Notes: generated by a model from the sequence alone, not told the origin. Shown: positions 8,627-17,194, counted from the stretch's first letter. The stretch: 48,745 nt of DNA from Clostridium sp. AF37-5 (GCF_003477605.1 NZ_QUDR01000024.1:1-48745); one strand, 5' to 3'. Numbers and translations are program-made.

Positions 8627-9000
8627 AGATATAATCGTTTGTGATTTCGATAGCGGTTTCTACGGTACATAATTTCATGATATAAAACGACCTCGATCAT
8701 ATCGCGGAGAAGTCTTCCTTCCTCCGGATAGGAATCGGGGTATTTTTTTGTAAATTCACCGGCAATTCCGGCAGCCATAAGCTGTAAGGCAATTTTGTCA
8801 GGAAATACGTCAAACATCAGACTTCCCTCGTATTCCATTTTGTCACATTCTTCTTCCACAAATTCGCTGATTTGTCTTGTGATTTTCGGGTATAAATATT
8901 TAAGGTACGAGTTGTCAGCTTCCAGTTCCATCAGCTTCTGACTGCCTAAAGCAGGTGGATAGGTAGGAACATAGGGGGTTTGGTTATCAAAATGACTCAT
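8623..9000 (-). CDS. Unknown small soluble protein
   Basis: 125 residues, no signal peptide or membrane span. Acidic-to-neutral, helical-looking, with Tyr/Pro-rich N-terminus (TPYVPTYPPALG) and a basic tail (YRRNRYRNHKRLYL). The ATG at 9000 has a strong GGAGG eight bases upstream, and the frame is open on a strand where shadows are usually interrupted, which supports a real gene. Its stop overlaps the stop of the convergent EAL gene. I do not recognise the family and assign no function. Confidence 0.7.
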   Translation of the reverse strand: MSHFDNQTPYVPTYPPALGSQKLMELEADNSYLKYLYPKITRQISEFVEEECDKMEYEGSLMFDVFPDKIALQLMAAGIAGEFTKKYPDSYPEEGRLLRDMIEVVLYHEIMYRRNRYRNHKRLYL

Positions 9001-9060
9001 GCGTTTTCCTCCGATGGTTTATTAACTAATATATGTGTGCTAAAAATTTGTGTGTATGCC

Positions 9061-9089
9061 TTGCACTTTTTTGCGAAAGCCGTTACACT
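9061..9089 (+). promoter_or_regulatory. Promoter of the 841-aa exported protein
   Basis: TTGCAC (9061-9066), 17-bp spacer, TACACT (9084-9089), 42 bp before the ATG at 9132. It is divergent from the small gene at 8623-9000. Confidence 0.65.
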
Positions 9090-9131
9090 GTATAAGGTAG
9101 TAACATCATATTGTAGGAATGGAGAGATATT

Positions 9132-11657
9132 ATGGTTAAATATATATATCAGGCAGTCGCTCTTGTATTCATTTTTGCGGGTGCACTGTTTTTATTTGGA
9201 AGAAATATGGAAACGGATATGGAAGAAAAGGGCGTGACGGAAGCGATTACGGATGAGACATATCCGTATCTTCAGCTGCAGACGCAGGGGCAGACGGTGA
9301 ATGTTTTATATGGGTATAGTGCGCCACTCGAAGCAAATGTGGTGCGTGAATCGATTACGCCGATTAACCAGAACAGACAGATTTCTTTGTTAATCAGTAA
9401 AGCAAAGAGCCGTCTTGTTAATGTCACCTACAGCATTGTGGATAAGGAGAGCGGAGAAGTATATAAAACCGGAAGCGTGAATGCGATTGGACAGAATCAG
9501 CGCAGGGTAGATTTGACGTTTGACTATGGATTCAAGACAAGTACGGAGTATATTTTGGATTTGAAAACGACATCGGACAAGGGAAAAACAATTCATTATT
9601 ATACACGATTAAAGTATTATCTGGATGAGAGTAATTTGGCAAAAAAACTGGCATTTGCCCAAAAATTTCATAACAATACATTTTCAAAAAACAAATCGGA
9701 AGAAATCAGCCGTTATCTGGAGCCGGATGGCAAGAACCGGAACTCGACACTTGCCTATGTTGACATCACCTCGGATGCCAGTCTGGTAACGTGGGCAGAG
9801 ATGTCACCGAAAATTATATCGGATGAATTTGTTACGATTAAAGAATATAATATGGAAACGGCCTGCATTCAGTATAATTATTTTGTGCAGGCAACAACGG
9901 CTTCCGGAAGGGAAACGTATCATATCAAAGAATTTTACCGCGTGCGTTATGCTTCCGGAAGGGATTACCTGCTGAATTTTTCACGGTCGATGGAAGCGGT
10001 GTTTGACGTATCGACGGCAAGCAGCAAATCCAGTCAGTTAAAGTTGGGAATTACGGAGCAGAATAATGGAAAGATGCTTTCCAATAAAAAAGAAGATAAG
10101 TTGTATTTTTCCAGAGATGGCTTTGTTTACCGGTATGACATGAAGACGAATCAGGTGAAAAAGATTTACGCTTCGTTCAGCGAGAAGGCTTCTTATGCTT
10201 ACCGTGCTTACAACGAGCAGGGAATCCGCCTGTTAAAAGTCGACGATAAAGATAATTTGTATTTTTGCGCGTACGGTTATTTTGCACGTGGCAGCTATGA
10301 GGGCGATGTGGCGGTTGTACTTTATGAGTACACGGCGGACGGAACGCTCGAAGAGATGGTATATATGCCGATTAATACGACGTATCAGCAGTTGAAAGAG
10401 GATTTTGCCGATTATGGCTATGTGAGCAGCCGGGGAATCTACTATTTCACTGTGGCAAATACGGTGTATGCCTATAACATGACGGCGAAGCGGCTGGAGA
10501 AAATAGCCGAGAACGTAAAAGAGAATACCTTTATGACGATGGAACGTGCAAATTGTTACACGTGGTCATCCTCTCTTACTAAAGGCTATGGCGAAAACAT
10601 TACGATTTACAATTTGGAAAATGATGAAAAGAATGTGATTTATCAGCCGGATAAAAATAGTTATATTAAACTGCTTGGCGTAATTGAAGATAATATGGTG
10701 TATGGTTACATGCACAAGTCCGATGTTGGAACGATGGCGGACGGAACAAAAGTAACGCCATGCTATGAACTTTATATTGCCAATACAAAAGGTGAAGTGC
10801 GTCGTAAATACAGTGTAAAAAATCAGTATATTCAGAAGATTAATTGTAACGGAAATGTAATTAATATGACGCTTTGTAAAAGACAGGGAAGTCATTACGT
10901 GATGAGCGGCGAAGACACAATTTTGAACAATTCCAGCAAGGATGAGCCAAAGTTTAGTTATGTATCGCGTGTAACCACAAAGTCTTTGACCGAGTGGTAC
11001 ATCCAGTTCCCGATTTCGTTTGAAATGAAAGCGAAACCGACATGGGATGAACCGCTGTCCACATTGACTACGAGTGAACGTTATGTGCGTCTGGAGCAGC
11101 CGAAACTTACAAAATATTATGTATTTGCCGGGGGACAAATTGTTTCTTCCTACGAAAGTGCGGCAAAAGCGATTCGAGAGGCGGACGCCAAAATGGGTGT
11201 CGTTGTTTCAAGTAATCATCAGGTTGTCTGGGAGAGAAGCGGAGCCTTCATCCAGAATACAATTGGTGGTTTGGAAATGACGAAGCAGGGAAATGGTGTG
11301 TCAAATCTGGATGCGTGTGTTCATATGCTTTTGAAAGCGAACCATTATGATGTGGCGGCAAAGGGACTGGTCAAAAAGGGCGAAAATGCGTATAATACGC
11401 TTTCACATTATTTGCAGCGGCCGATGAGTCTGAAGGGATGTACGCTGGAGGAAGTTTTGTACTTTGTCAGCGGCAGTAAACCAGTGATTGCGATGACTAG
11501 CAATAAAACCGGTGTGGTAATCGGTGGTTATACGGCTTCCAAATTGATTTTGTACAATCCGCAGTCCGGCAAAACACAGACGGTAAGCAGAAGTTCGTAT
11601 GAGAAGATTTTCAAGGATGCCGGCAATTATTTTATTAGCTACATGAGTGAATCGTAA
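9132..11657 (+). CDS. Large exported protein with degenerate C39-like tail
   Basis: 841 residues with one N-terminal hydrophobic anchor (about 4-22) and an extracytoplasmic body. The middle is beta-rich with Tyr-rich repeats suggestive of a propeller-like region (for example LYFSRDGFVYRYDM and VYAYNMTAKRLEKIA). The last 130 residues look like a papain-like C39 fold: DACVHMLLKANHY around Cys729, KPVIAM, then VVIGGYTASKLILYNPQSG. Where active C39 peptidases have His and Asp-Pro, this protein has Thr/Gly (793-794) and Asn-Pro (809), so it is probably not a peptidase. The gene is followed after 15 bp by cdd. The role may be binding or envelope structure; this is inference. Confidence 0.82.
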   Translation: MVKYIYQAVALVFIFAGALFLFGRNMETDMEEKGVTEAITDETYPYLQLQTQGQTVNVLYGYSAPLEANVVRESITPINQNRQISLLISKAKSRLVNVTYSIVDKESGEVYKTGSVNAIGQNQRRVDLTFDYGFKTSTEYILDLKTTSDKGKTIHYYTRLKYYLDESNLAKKLAFAQKFHNNTFSKNKSEEISRYLEPDGKNRNSTLAYVDITSDASLVTWAEMSPKIISDEFVTIKEYNMETACIQYNYFVQATTASGRETYHIKEFYRVRYASGRDYLLNFSRSMEAVFDVSTASSKSSQLKLGITEQNNGKMLSNKKEDKLYFSRDGFVYRYDMKTNQVKKIYASFSEKASYAYRAYNEQGIRLLKVDDKDNLYFCAYGYFARGSYEGDVAVVLYEYTADGTLEEMVYMPINTTYQQLKEDFADYGYVSSRGIYYFTVANTVYAYNMTAKRLEKIAENVKENTFMTMERANCYTWSSSLTKGYGENITIYNLENDEKNVIYQPDKNSYIKLLGVIEDNMVYGYMHKSDVGTMADGTKVTPCYELYIANTKGEVRRKYSVKNQYIQKINCNGNVINMTLCKRQGSHYVMSGEDTILNNSSKDEPKFSYVSRVTTKSLTEWYIQFPISFEMKAKPTWDEPLSTLTTSERYVRLEQPKLTKYYVFAGGQIVSSYESAAKAIREADAKMGVVVSSNHQVVWERSGAFIQNTIGGLEMTKQGNGVSNLDACVHMLLKANHYDVAAKGLVKKGENAYNTLSHYLQRPMSLKGCTLEEVLYFVSGSKPVIAMTSNKTGVVIGGYTASKLILYNPQSGKTQTVSRSSYEKIFKDAGNYFISYMSES

Positions 11658-11672
11658 GATAAAGGAGAAACT

Positions 11673-12068
11673 ATGGAGACAAAGGAATTGATTTCGCAGG
11701 CGTTATCTGCGCGTGAAAATGCATATGCACCGTATTCCGGTTTTATGGTGGGGGCGGCACTTCTGTGTAAAGACGGCACGGTTTATACCGGCTGTAACAT
11801 TGAAAATGCGGCATTTACACCGACAAACTGTGCGGAGAGAACGGCTTTTTTCAAAGCAGTCAGTGAAGGGAAAAGGGATTTTGTAAAAATTGCGATTGTT
11901 GGCGGAAAAAAGGGAGAAATGACAGCACCGGCACCGTGTGGTGTCTGTCTGCAGGTGATGTCGGAGTTTTGCAAGGCAGATGATTTTGAAATTGTAATGG
12001 CAAAGAGCGAAGAAGATTATAGCAGTAAGAGGCTTTCCGAACTTTTGCCAAGCAGTTTTTCCTTATAA
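11673..12068 (+). CDS. cdd: Cytidine deaminase
   Basis: Zinc-dependent deamination of cytidine/deoxycytidine to uridine in pyrimidine salvage. 131 residues, the usual length for the homotetrameric form. Catalytic motif NCAER has Cys53 and Glu55; the second zinc motif PCGVC has Cys89 and Cys92. Substrate-binding residues in YAPYSGFMVGAAL and GCNIENAA are present. AAAGGAG precedes the ATG. Lies between the exported protein and the rRNA methylase gene with short gaps, so probably one transcription unit. Confidence 0.97.
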   Translation: METKELISQALSARENAYAPYSGFMVGAALLCKDGTVYTGCNIENAAFTPTNCAERTAFFKAVSEGKRDFVKIAIVGGKKGEMTAPAPCGVCLQVMSEFCKADDFEIVMAKSEEDYSSKRLSELLPSSFSL

Positions 12069-12090
12069 AAGGCTGGAGGAGAGAAAAAAG

Positions 12091-13479
12091 ATGGAATTAC
12101 CGGTTGCATTTTGTGATGAGATGAAACGAATTTTGGGGGATGAGTACGAGGATTATCTGAAATCCATGGAAGGTACAAGAAAATTTGGGCTCCGTGTAAA
12201 TACAGCGAAGATTTCTGTAGAGGATTTTTTGAAAATTTCTCCGTTTGAATTAACACCAATTCCGTATGTTAAAAACGGTTTTTATTATGATGGGGAGAAA
12301 GAACAGCCAGCGAAACATCCGTATTATTTTGCGGGATTATATTATTTGCAGGATCCAAGTGCGATGACGCCGGCTTCGCGTCTGCCGATTGAGGAAAATG
12401 ATGTGGTACTTGATTTGTGTGCGGCACCGGGCGGAAAAGCGACGGAGTTAGCAGCAAAACTTCATGGCACCGGGCTTTTGATTGCCAACGATATCAGCAG
12501 CAAGCGCGCAAAAGCATTGTTGAAAAACATTGAATTGTTTGGCGTGGAAAATAGCTTTATTGTGACAGAATATCCAAAGAAACTGGCAGAGTATTTTACC
12601 GGTTTTTTCGATAAAATTTTGATTGATGCGCCGTGTTCAGGCGAGGGAATGTTCCGCAAGGAGCCGTCTATGGTAAAGGCATGGGAGCAGAATGGTCCTG
12701 AATTTTATGCCACGTTACAGGAAGATATTTTGAAACAGGCGCTTCCGATGCTAAAACCGGGCGGCATGCTTTTGTATTCTACCTGTACATTTTCACCGTT
12801 GGAAGATGAGGGGACGGTGCAAAAAATACTTTCTATGAACCCGGATATGGAGATTCTCCCGATGGAGAGTTATGAGGGATTTGCGTCTGGAAAACCAGAA
12901 TTGATCGGTAGTACAGAGGAATCTATACGAAACTGTGTCCGCATTTTTCCGCACCGTGTCGATGGCGAGGGGCATTTTCTGGCACTGTTTCGAAAAAAGG
13001 AGACGGCGGATGAGCCGGTTGTGTCCTGTGAGCAGACAAGAAGCGGTCTGCGGGGAGAGGAAAAGGAATTGTGGGAGGCGTTTGGTGAGAATCTGAACCG
13101 GACGTTTCTGCCTGAGCGTATGGAAAGCAAAAACGGAATGGTTTACTATATGCCAAAGGAACTTCCGAAGATGCGTGGACTTCGTTTTTTGCGCAGCGGG
13201 CTATTTGTCGGTGAGATGAAGAAAAAGAGGTTTGAGCCGAGTCAGTCGTTAGCGATGGCACTGCGGGCGAAGGACTATAAGAATTGTCTGCGTTTGTCTG
13301 TAAACGATGAGCGGGTGGTTCGCTATTTAAAGGGCGAAACACTGGTGTTGACGGATGAGGAAGCTGCTGCAAAGGATGGCTGGCAGCTTGTGTGTGTAGA
13401 AGATTATCCGCTTGGCTGGGGCAAAAAGAATAAGCATAATTTAAAAAATAAATACCACAGCGGATGGCGCATGGTATAA
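12091..13479 (+). CDS. RsmF/NOP2-Sun family rRNA m5C methyltransferase
   Basis: 462 residues. SAM-dependent cytosine-C5 RNA methyltransferase: motif I LCAAPGGKATELA, motif IV DAPCSGEGMFRKE (Cys that releases product) and motif VI YSTCTFSPLEDEG (catalytic Cys). An N-terminal RNA-binding part precedes it and a C-terminal domain of about 150 residues (from about 310) resembles the RsmF/YebU tail. The ATG 12091 follows CTGGAGGAGAG. The likely substrate is 16S rRNA, by analogy with RsmF; the exact position is not determinable here. A hairpin terminator follows at 13491. Confidence 0.93.
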   Translation: MELPVAFCDEMKRILGDEYEDYLKSMEGTRKFGLRVNTAKISVEDFLKISPFELTPIPYVKNGFYYDGEKEQPAKHPYYFAGLYYLQDPSAMTPASRLPIEENDVVLDLCAAPGGKATELAAKLHGTGLLIANDISSKRAKALLKNIELFGVENSFIVTEYPKKLAEYFTGFFDKILIDAPCSGEGMFRKEPSMVKAWEQNGPEFYATLQEDILKQALPMLKPGGMLLYSTCTFSPLEDEGTVQKILSMNPDMEILPMESYEGFASGKPELIGSTEESIRNCVRIFPHRVDGEGHFLALFRKKETADEPVVSCEQTRSGLRGEEKELWEAFGENLNRTFLPERMESKNGMVYYMPKELPKMRGLRFLRSGLFVGEMKKKRFEPSQSLAMALRAKDYKNCLRLSVNDERVVRYLKGETLVLTDEEAAAKDGWQLVCVEDYPLGWGKKNKHNLKNKYHSGWRMV

Positions 13480-13490
13480 AAGAGCAAGCG

Positions 13491-13516
13491 AAAAGGACCA
13501 CATAAGCGGTCCTTTT
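13491..13516 (+). terminator. Terminator after the RsmF-like gene
   Basis: AAAAGGACC and GGTCCTTTT form a 9-bp stem with an eight-base loop 12 bp after the stop codon, ending in TTTT. Confidence 0.75.
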
Positions 13517-13549
13517 CTGGGGAATAGAGAACTAAACTATATATAGGCG

Positions 13550-13623
13550 ATCATTGGCAGAGCCAATGATTAGGGCAAATTTAGGCGCGGCGCTTCGGTC
13601 GCGCCGTCTTTGGTGCATTGCAC
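13550..13623. repeat. Three consecutive small hairpins
   Basis: ATCATTGGC/GCCAATGAT (13550-13570), GGCGCG/CGCGCC around GCGCTTCGGT (13584-13605) and GTGC/GCAC (13613-13623) follow one another between two terminators. There is no open frame of note and no T tract. Role unknown; it might be a small structured RNA or an intergenic repeat. Confidence 0.45.
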
Positions 13624-13639
13624 GTTTAACAAAAAACGT

Positions 13640-13682
13640 AGGAAAAAATAAAAAGCGACCCACAAAATGTGAATCGCCTTTG
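13640..13682 (-). terminator. Terminator of the YhfC-type gene
   Basis: On the minus strand AAGGCGATTCACA pairs with TGTGGGTCGCTT, then a long T-rich tract follows. It ends transcription of the gene at 13724-14542. Confidence 0.7.
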
Positions 13683-13723
13683 ATTACAATGTCATAATAC
13701 ACCTTATCAGGATTTCTGTCAAC

Positions 13724-14542
13724 TTATTTTTTACCGTTTTCCGTTCGGTGATAGATTTGATAGGCAAACAGGGCAATAGCAAATGTAAACACGGTTGCGA
13801 TGACAAACAGCGTCATCGAACTTTTATAGATGTCAATGTTTCGCAAGTAAATCGGTACATATCCTGCAACGTGGAGAACAATAGCAATAACCGTCCACTG
13901 TTTTTCTCCGGTTGAAATGGCATATTCAACAAGGATGGCAATGGCAGCATACAATACAAGCGAAAGAATCACGTAAGTAGCATCCATAAAAAAGGAAGAA
14001 GAAGGCGTTGCTGCCTGTTCGGTAAATAACTTCTGGGTCTGAGCGAGTTCCTCTCCTTTTAATGCCAGTTTTTTGAAATATTCCGTTGAGCCGATGGAGT
14101 TAATCAGTAATGCTGCAATAATGTTTGTGATGTAAACGGTAGCACCATTTAAGATGCTTTCAAAACCGCCCATACCAACTCCGAAAATCAGCGCATTTTC
14201 CTTGCCCGGACGTTTTTTCATTGCATACTTCAATCCGATAAATGCTCCGATGGTTGAAAGAATACCAAGGGAGAAAGCTCCGAACAGTGCCGAGTAGACC
14301 GGATGGTTTTTTGCACTGAAAAAGGATAAAAGCCCCGGAATTGAAAAAATCAAAACATTAACAATTGTAGCGGCAACGTAGGAAAAGAGCAGGCAAAATG
14401 CAGCCCCAATAAAAAATGCTCCTGGTCTTACGCCTTTTTTTCGTTTCTGATACCATACAAATAAAATCGGCAGCAGGATGCAAAGCAGTGAACAAAAAAT
14501 ATTTGCCTGAACAAATCCCGCTGAAAAAACAATCTGATTCAT
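13724..14542 (-). CDS. YhfC-family polytopic membrane protein
   Basis: About 272 residues with seven or eight hydrophobic spans. GVGMGGFESILNGATVYITNIIAA resembles the conserved GxGGxEAIL region of YhfC-type (DUF2324) putative intramembrane metalloproteases, although the usual GHGG has become GMGG, so catalysis is uncertain. The longest frame begins at a GTG at 14593 without a good ribosome site; I prefer ATG 14542, preceded by AAAGTGAGA. Monocistronic, with its own promoter (14629-14658) and terminator (13640-13682). Confidence 0.8.
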   Translation of the reverse strand: MNQIVFSAGFVQANIFCSLLCILLPILFVWYQKRKKGVRPGAFFIGAAFCLLFSYVAATIVNVLIFSIPGLLSFFSAKNHPVYSALFGAFSLGILSTIGAFIGLKYAMKKRPGKENALIFGVGMGGFESILNGATVYITNIIAALLINSIGSTEYFKKLALKGEELAQTQKLFTEQAATPSSSFFMDATYVILSLVLYAAIAILVEYAISTGEKQWTVIAIVLHVAGYVPIYLRNIDIYKSSMTLFVIATVFTFAIALFAYQIYHRTENGKK

Positions 14543-14628
14543 AATAATCTCACTTTCTTTGGTGGTTATGTTGCTATTCAAGATGGTTTGCACTGCATAT
14601 TAGTCATGAATAGCTGCGACTGTAGTAC

Positions 14629-14658
14629 ATTGTAACTAATAATGAGATGGTGCGTCAA
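14629..14658 (-). promoter_or_regulatory. Promoter of the YhfC-type gene
   Basis: TTGACG (14653-14658) and TACAAT (14629-14634), 18-bp spacer, minus strand. The -35 hexamer lies inside the terminal arm of the palindrome at 14652-14777. Confidence 0.6.
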
Positions 14659-14777
14659 GTGTTCGTTGGTGTTTTTTTAGTTTCCGGTAAATGAATTAAG
14701 AAAAGTTTGTATCCACTCTTCACAAATCTTTTCTTAATTCATTTACCGGAAACTAAAAAGATACGAGCACTTGACGC
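14652..14777. repeat. Core-less fold-back element (P5)
   Basis: Ends GCGTCAAGTG and CACTTGACGC are exact complements. An inner stem of about 37 bp (TAGTTTCCGGTAAATGAATT against AATTCATTTACCGGAAACTA) is nearly perfect. Its terminal sequence GTCAAGTGTTCGTTGGTG matches the ends of the R2/R3 fold-back elements, and its tip (AGAAAAGTTTGT) matches their arms. It looks like the same family with the core lost. Confidence 0.75.
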
Positions 14778-14834
14778 TTACCAGCAAAAAGAGATGCATC
14801 GAAACCGCACACCCATTTGCGCAGAGTCATTCGC

Positions 14835-15080
14835 TGGCAAGATGGTGGGGGCTCGTGTCAAATGTTCGCTGTCAGTTCCTTTGGATTCCAGTAATTCCGG
14901 AGAAAAACTTTGTGACTCGTGGGTTTGAGTACGTCGGTATGTGGCACTGGTAGTTTCAGTGCCCATACCGCTACGCACTCAACGAGCGAGAGTGCCCACG
15001 AGACGCAAAGCTTTTCTCCGGAATTACGGAAAACAAAAAAGTGCCAACGAATACTTGACACGAGCCCTACCACCTTGCCA
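14835..15080 (+). repeat. Fold-back intergenic element, copy R3
   Basis: About 246 bp, plus orientation. Outer arms TGGCAAG.../...CTTGCCA and GCTCGTGTCAA.../...TTGACACGAGC; inner arms AATTCCGGAG/CTCCGGAATT; core stems CGGTATG/CATACCG, TTGAGT/ACTCAA and GGCACTG/CAGTGCC with loop GTAGTTT. The right end coincides with the -35 box of the downstream decarboxylase gene. With P5 it fills most of the gene-free stretch 14543-15137; nothing was recognised in 14778-14834. Confidence 0.85.
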
Positions 15081-15103
15081 ATGTCTCCATTCTATTGTAA
15101 AAT
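15075..15103 (+). promoter_or_regulatory. Promoter of the yaaO-rsmI operon
   Basis: TTGCCA (15075-15080), 17-bp spacer, TAAAAT (15098-15103), 34 bp before the ATG at 15138. The -35 is the terminal arm of repeat R3. The spacer and -10 resemble those of metG (TCTCCATTCTATT against TCATCCTATTTT). Confidence 0.65.
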
Positions 15104-15137
15104 AAAAGAGGAATATTCATGGCAGGAGGGATTTACG

Positions 15138-16550
15138 ATGAATCTTTATGAAAGACTCGTGTGGACGGCAAAAGAAAACCGATATCCGATGCATATGCCC
15201 GGGCACAAGCGGGCAGGTCTTTTCACGATGGCAAATCCCTATGCATTTGATGTGACAGAAATTGATGGCACAGATAATCTTCATCAGCCGGAGGGGGAAA
15301 TCCTTTGGGAGATGGAGCAGATGAAACAAAAGTATGGAACGAAAGATTCTTATCTTTTGGTAAATGGCAGCACGTGTGGCATCTTAGCAGCGATTTCTGC
15401 CTGCTGTCATCCGGGCGATACGATTGTGATTGCCAGAAACTGCCACCGTTCGGTGTACCATGCCGTGGAACTTTTGTCGTTGAAGCCGGTTTATGTATAT
15501 CCGGAAGTAGATAAAGAGACGGGAATCTGCCTTGGGATTTCTTCGGAGGAAGTGAAGCGTGTCATAGCAGATACGAAACCTGCCTGTGTCGTATTGACCT
15601 CGCCGACGTATGAGGGCGTTGTGTCAAATATTCGGGCGATTGCAGAGATTGTCCATGAGGAAAATTCGCTGCTTGTAGTGGATGAGGCGCATGGTGCACA
15701 TTTTGCATGGAGTGACAAATTTCCGGAGACTGCGATGGAGCAGGGGGCGGATCTTGTGATTGAGAGTCTGCACAAGACGTTGCCGGCATTGACCCAGACG
15801 GCGGTTTTGCACCGGGCGAGTGACCGTATTATGGCAGAGCGCGTGGAACATTATTTGGAAATCTTTGAGACGAGCAGCCCTTCTTATGTGCTGATGGGCA
15901 GTATCAGCCAGTGTATGCAGTGGATGCGGAAATATGCCGATACTTGGTTTGAGGCTTATTTTACGAACCTTATTTGGTTTCGTGAGCATGCAGAAAAATG
16001 GAAGGAATTACGTCTTTGGGAAAATCCAAGAAAGGAACCATCAAAACTTGTTGTTCTGACCGGGGAAAAATGTTCTGGCACAGAGGCAGCAAAATGGCTG
16101 CGGGAAGAATTTCAAATTGAAGTGGAAATGGCGGCTGCAGGGTATATTCTTGCGATGACAAGCCTCGCGGATTCGAGGGATGGTTTTGTCCGTCTTATGG
16201 ATGCCCTTACTAAAATTGATGAAAGACTGCAAAAAATTTCTTTTTCCAAAGAGAAAAAAACAAATTATAGCGAGTCGGTTTTAACCTGCCCGGAAGTGGA
16301 AATGCTGCCGGTGCAGGCGGTAAATGCACTGGAGGAGACAAAGTCTGTGAATGAGGCAGAGGGATTTGTTTCGGCGGAATATGGGATGGTGTATCCACCG
16401 GGAATTCCGTTTTTAGTGCCGGGAGAAAAGATTACAAAAACGGTTTTAGATAAGATAGAAAATGCAAAAAAAGCAGGACTTCATTTGTTTGGATTTGCGG
16501 ATGCAGGCGGACAGACCGTGCAGGTTGTGAAAGAAGAAAAGAAAAGGTAA
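15138..16550 (+). CDS. Orn/Lys/Arg decarboxylase-like PLP enzyme
   Basis: 470 residues, fold-type I PLP enzyme of the Orn/Lys/Arg decarboxylase group, like Bacillus YaaO. N-terminal MPGHKRAGL and GTDNLH motifs, the phosphate-binding LVNGSTCG, VVDEAHGAHF (the Asp that contacts the pyridine nitrogen) and the Schiff-base lysine in ESLHKTLPALTQ. A short C-terminal domain (about 390-470) ends with GIPFLVPGE. ATG 15138 has GGAGGG eight bases upstream; the longer frame reads through repeat R3 and is rejected. First gene of a seven-gene operon. The true substrate of this small group is not settled. Confidence 0.9.
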   Translation: MNLYERLVWTAKENRYPMHMPGHKRAGLFTMANPYAFDVTEIDGTDNLHQPEGEILWEMEQMKQKYGTKDSYLLVNGSTCGILAAISACCHPGDTIVIARNCHRSVYHAVELLSLKPVYVYPEVDKETGICLGISSEEVKRVIADTKPACVVLTSPTYEGVVSNIRAIAEIVHEENSLLVVDEAHGAHFAWSDKFPETAMEQGADLVIESLHKTLPALTQTAVLHRASDRIMAERVEHYLEIFETSSPSYVLMGSISQCMQWMRKYADTWFEAYFTNLIWFREHAEKWKELRLWENPRKEPSKLVVLTGEKCSGTEAAKWLREEFQIEVEMAAAGYILAMTSLADSRDGFVRLMDALTKIDERLQKISFSKEKKTNYSESVLTCPEVEMLPVQAVNALEETKSVNEAEGFVSAEYGMVYPPGIPFLVPGEKITKTVLDKIENAKKAGLHLFGFADAGGQTVQVVKEEKKR

Positions 16551-16565
16551 AGAGAGGATTCTACC

Positions 16566-17150
16566 ATGGGCAGATTGTTTGTATTTATGGGGAAAAGTGC
16601 ATCGGGAAAAGATACGCTTTACGGGGAACTGTTGGCGCGTTACCCGGAGATTCATGCAGTGATTCCCTATACGACCAGACCGATACGGGAGGGCGAAACG
16701 GATGGTGGAGCGTATTATTTTGTCTCCGAAGATAAAATGCGCAGAATGGAAAAAGAGAACCGGATTGTGGAATCAAGGTGTTATCAGACCGTCCATGGAC
16801 CGTGGTATTATTTCACGGCGGAAGATGGACAGATTGACTGGGACAAAGGCGATTTTGTGCTAATTTCGACGCTGGAAGGTTTTGAGAAAATTTCCCGGTT
16901 TTATGGTGCCGATAAGGTTGTTCCGCTTTATATCGAGGTGGATGACATGACCCGGATTGAGCGCTCGCTGAAAAGGGAAAAAGAGCAGAAAAATCCATGC
17001 GTTTCCGAGGTATGCCGCCGCTTTTTGGCAGATGAAAAAGATTTTTCCGAAGAAAATCTCAAGCGCTTAAAAATTACGGACAAAATCGTAAATGATTCCG
17101 TTGAAAATGCACTGAGAGAGATTGTTCTGCGGATAAAAAGTGGTAGATAA
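16566..17150 (+). CDS. Guanylate kinase family protein
   Basis: 194 residues. A P-loop (GKSASGKDT, 9-17) and TTRPIREGETDGGAYYFV, which fits the guanylate-kinase GMP-binding signature position by position. Expected reaction: ATP-dependent phosphorylation of GMP or dGMP to the diphosphate. It stands where Bacillus has thymidylate kinase (tmk) between yaaO and yaaR, so it may be a second guanylate kinase beside a housekeeping gmk elsewhere in the genome. ATG 16566 follows GAGAGGA. Lid region (about 120-150) is rich in charged residues. Confidence 0.88.
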   Translation: MGRLFVFMGKSASGKDTLYGELLARYPEIHAVIPYTTRPIREGETDGGAYYFVSEDKMRRMEKENRIVESRCYQTVHGPWYYFTAEDGQIDWDKGDFVLISTLEGFEKISRFYGADKVVPLYIEVDDMTRIERSLKREKEQKNPCVSEVCRRFLADEKDFSEENLKRLKITDKIVNDSVENALREIVLRIKSGR

Positions 17151-17194
17151 ATCATGTGAAACGTGGTATTATAAATCGAGAAAGAGGTGATATT

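Noticed and set aside
10566..11138. 190-codon minus-strand frame
   Set aside because: Antisense to the 841-aa gene, no ribosome site and no recognisable domain.
12923..13501. 192-codon minus-strand frame
   Set aside because: Antisense to the RsmF-like gene; Ser/Pro-rich as shadows of GC-richer genes are.
14919..15137. N-terminal extension of the decarboxylase
   Set aside because: It reads through repeat R3 and the promoter; ATG 15138 has a good ribosome site and gives the family start.
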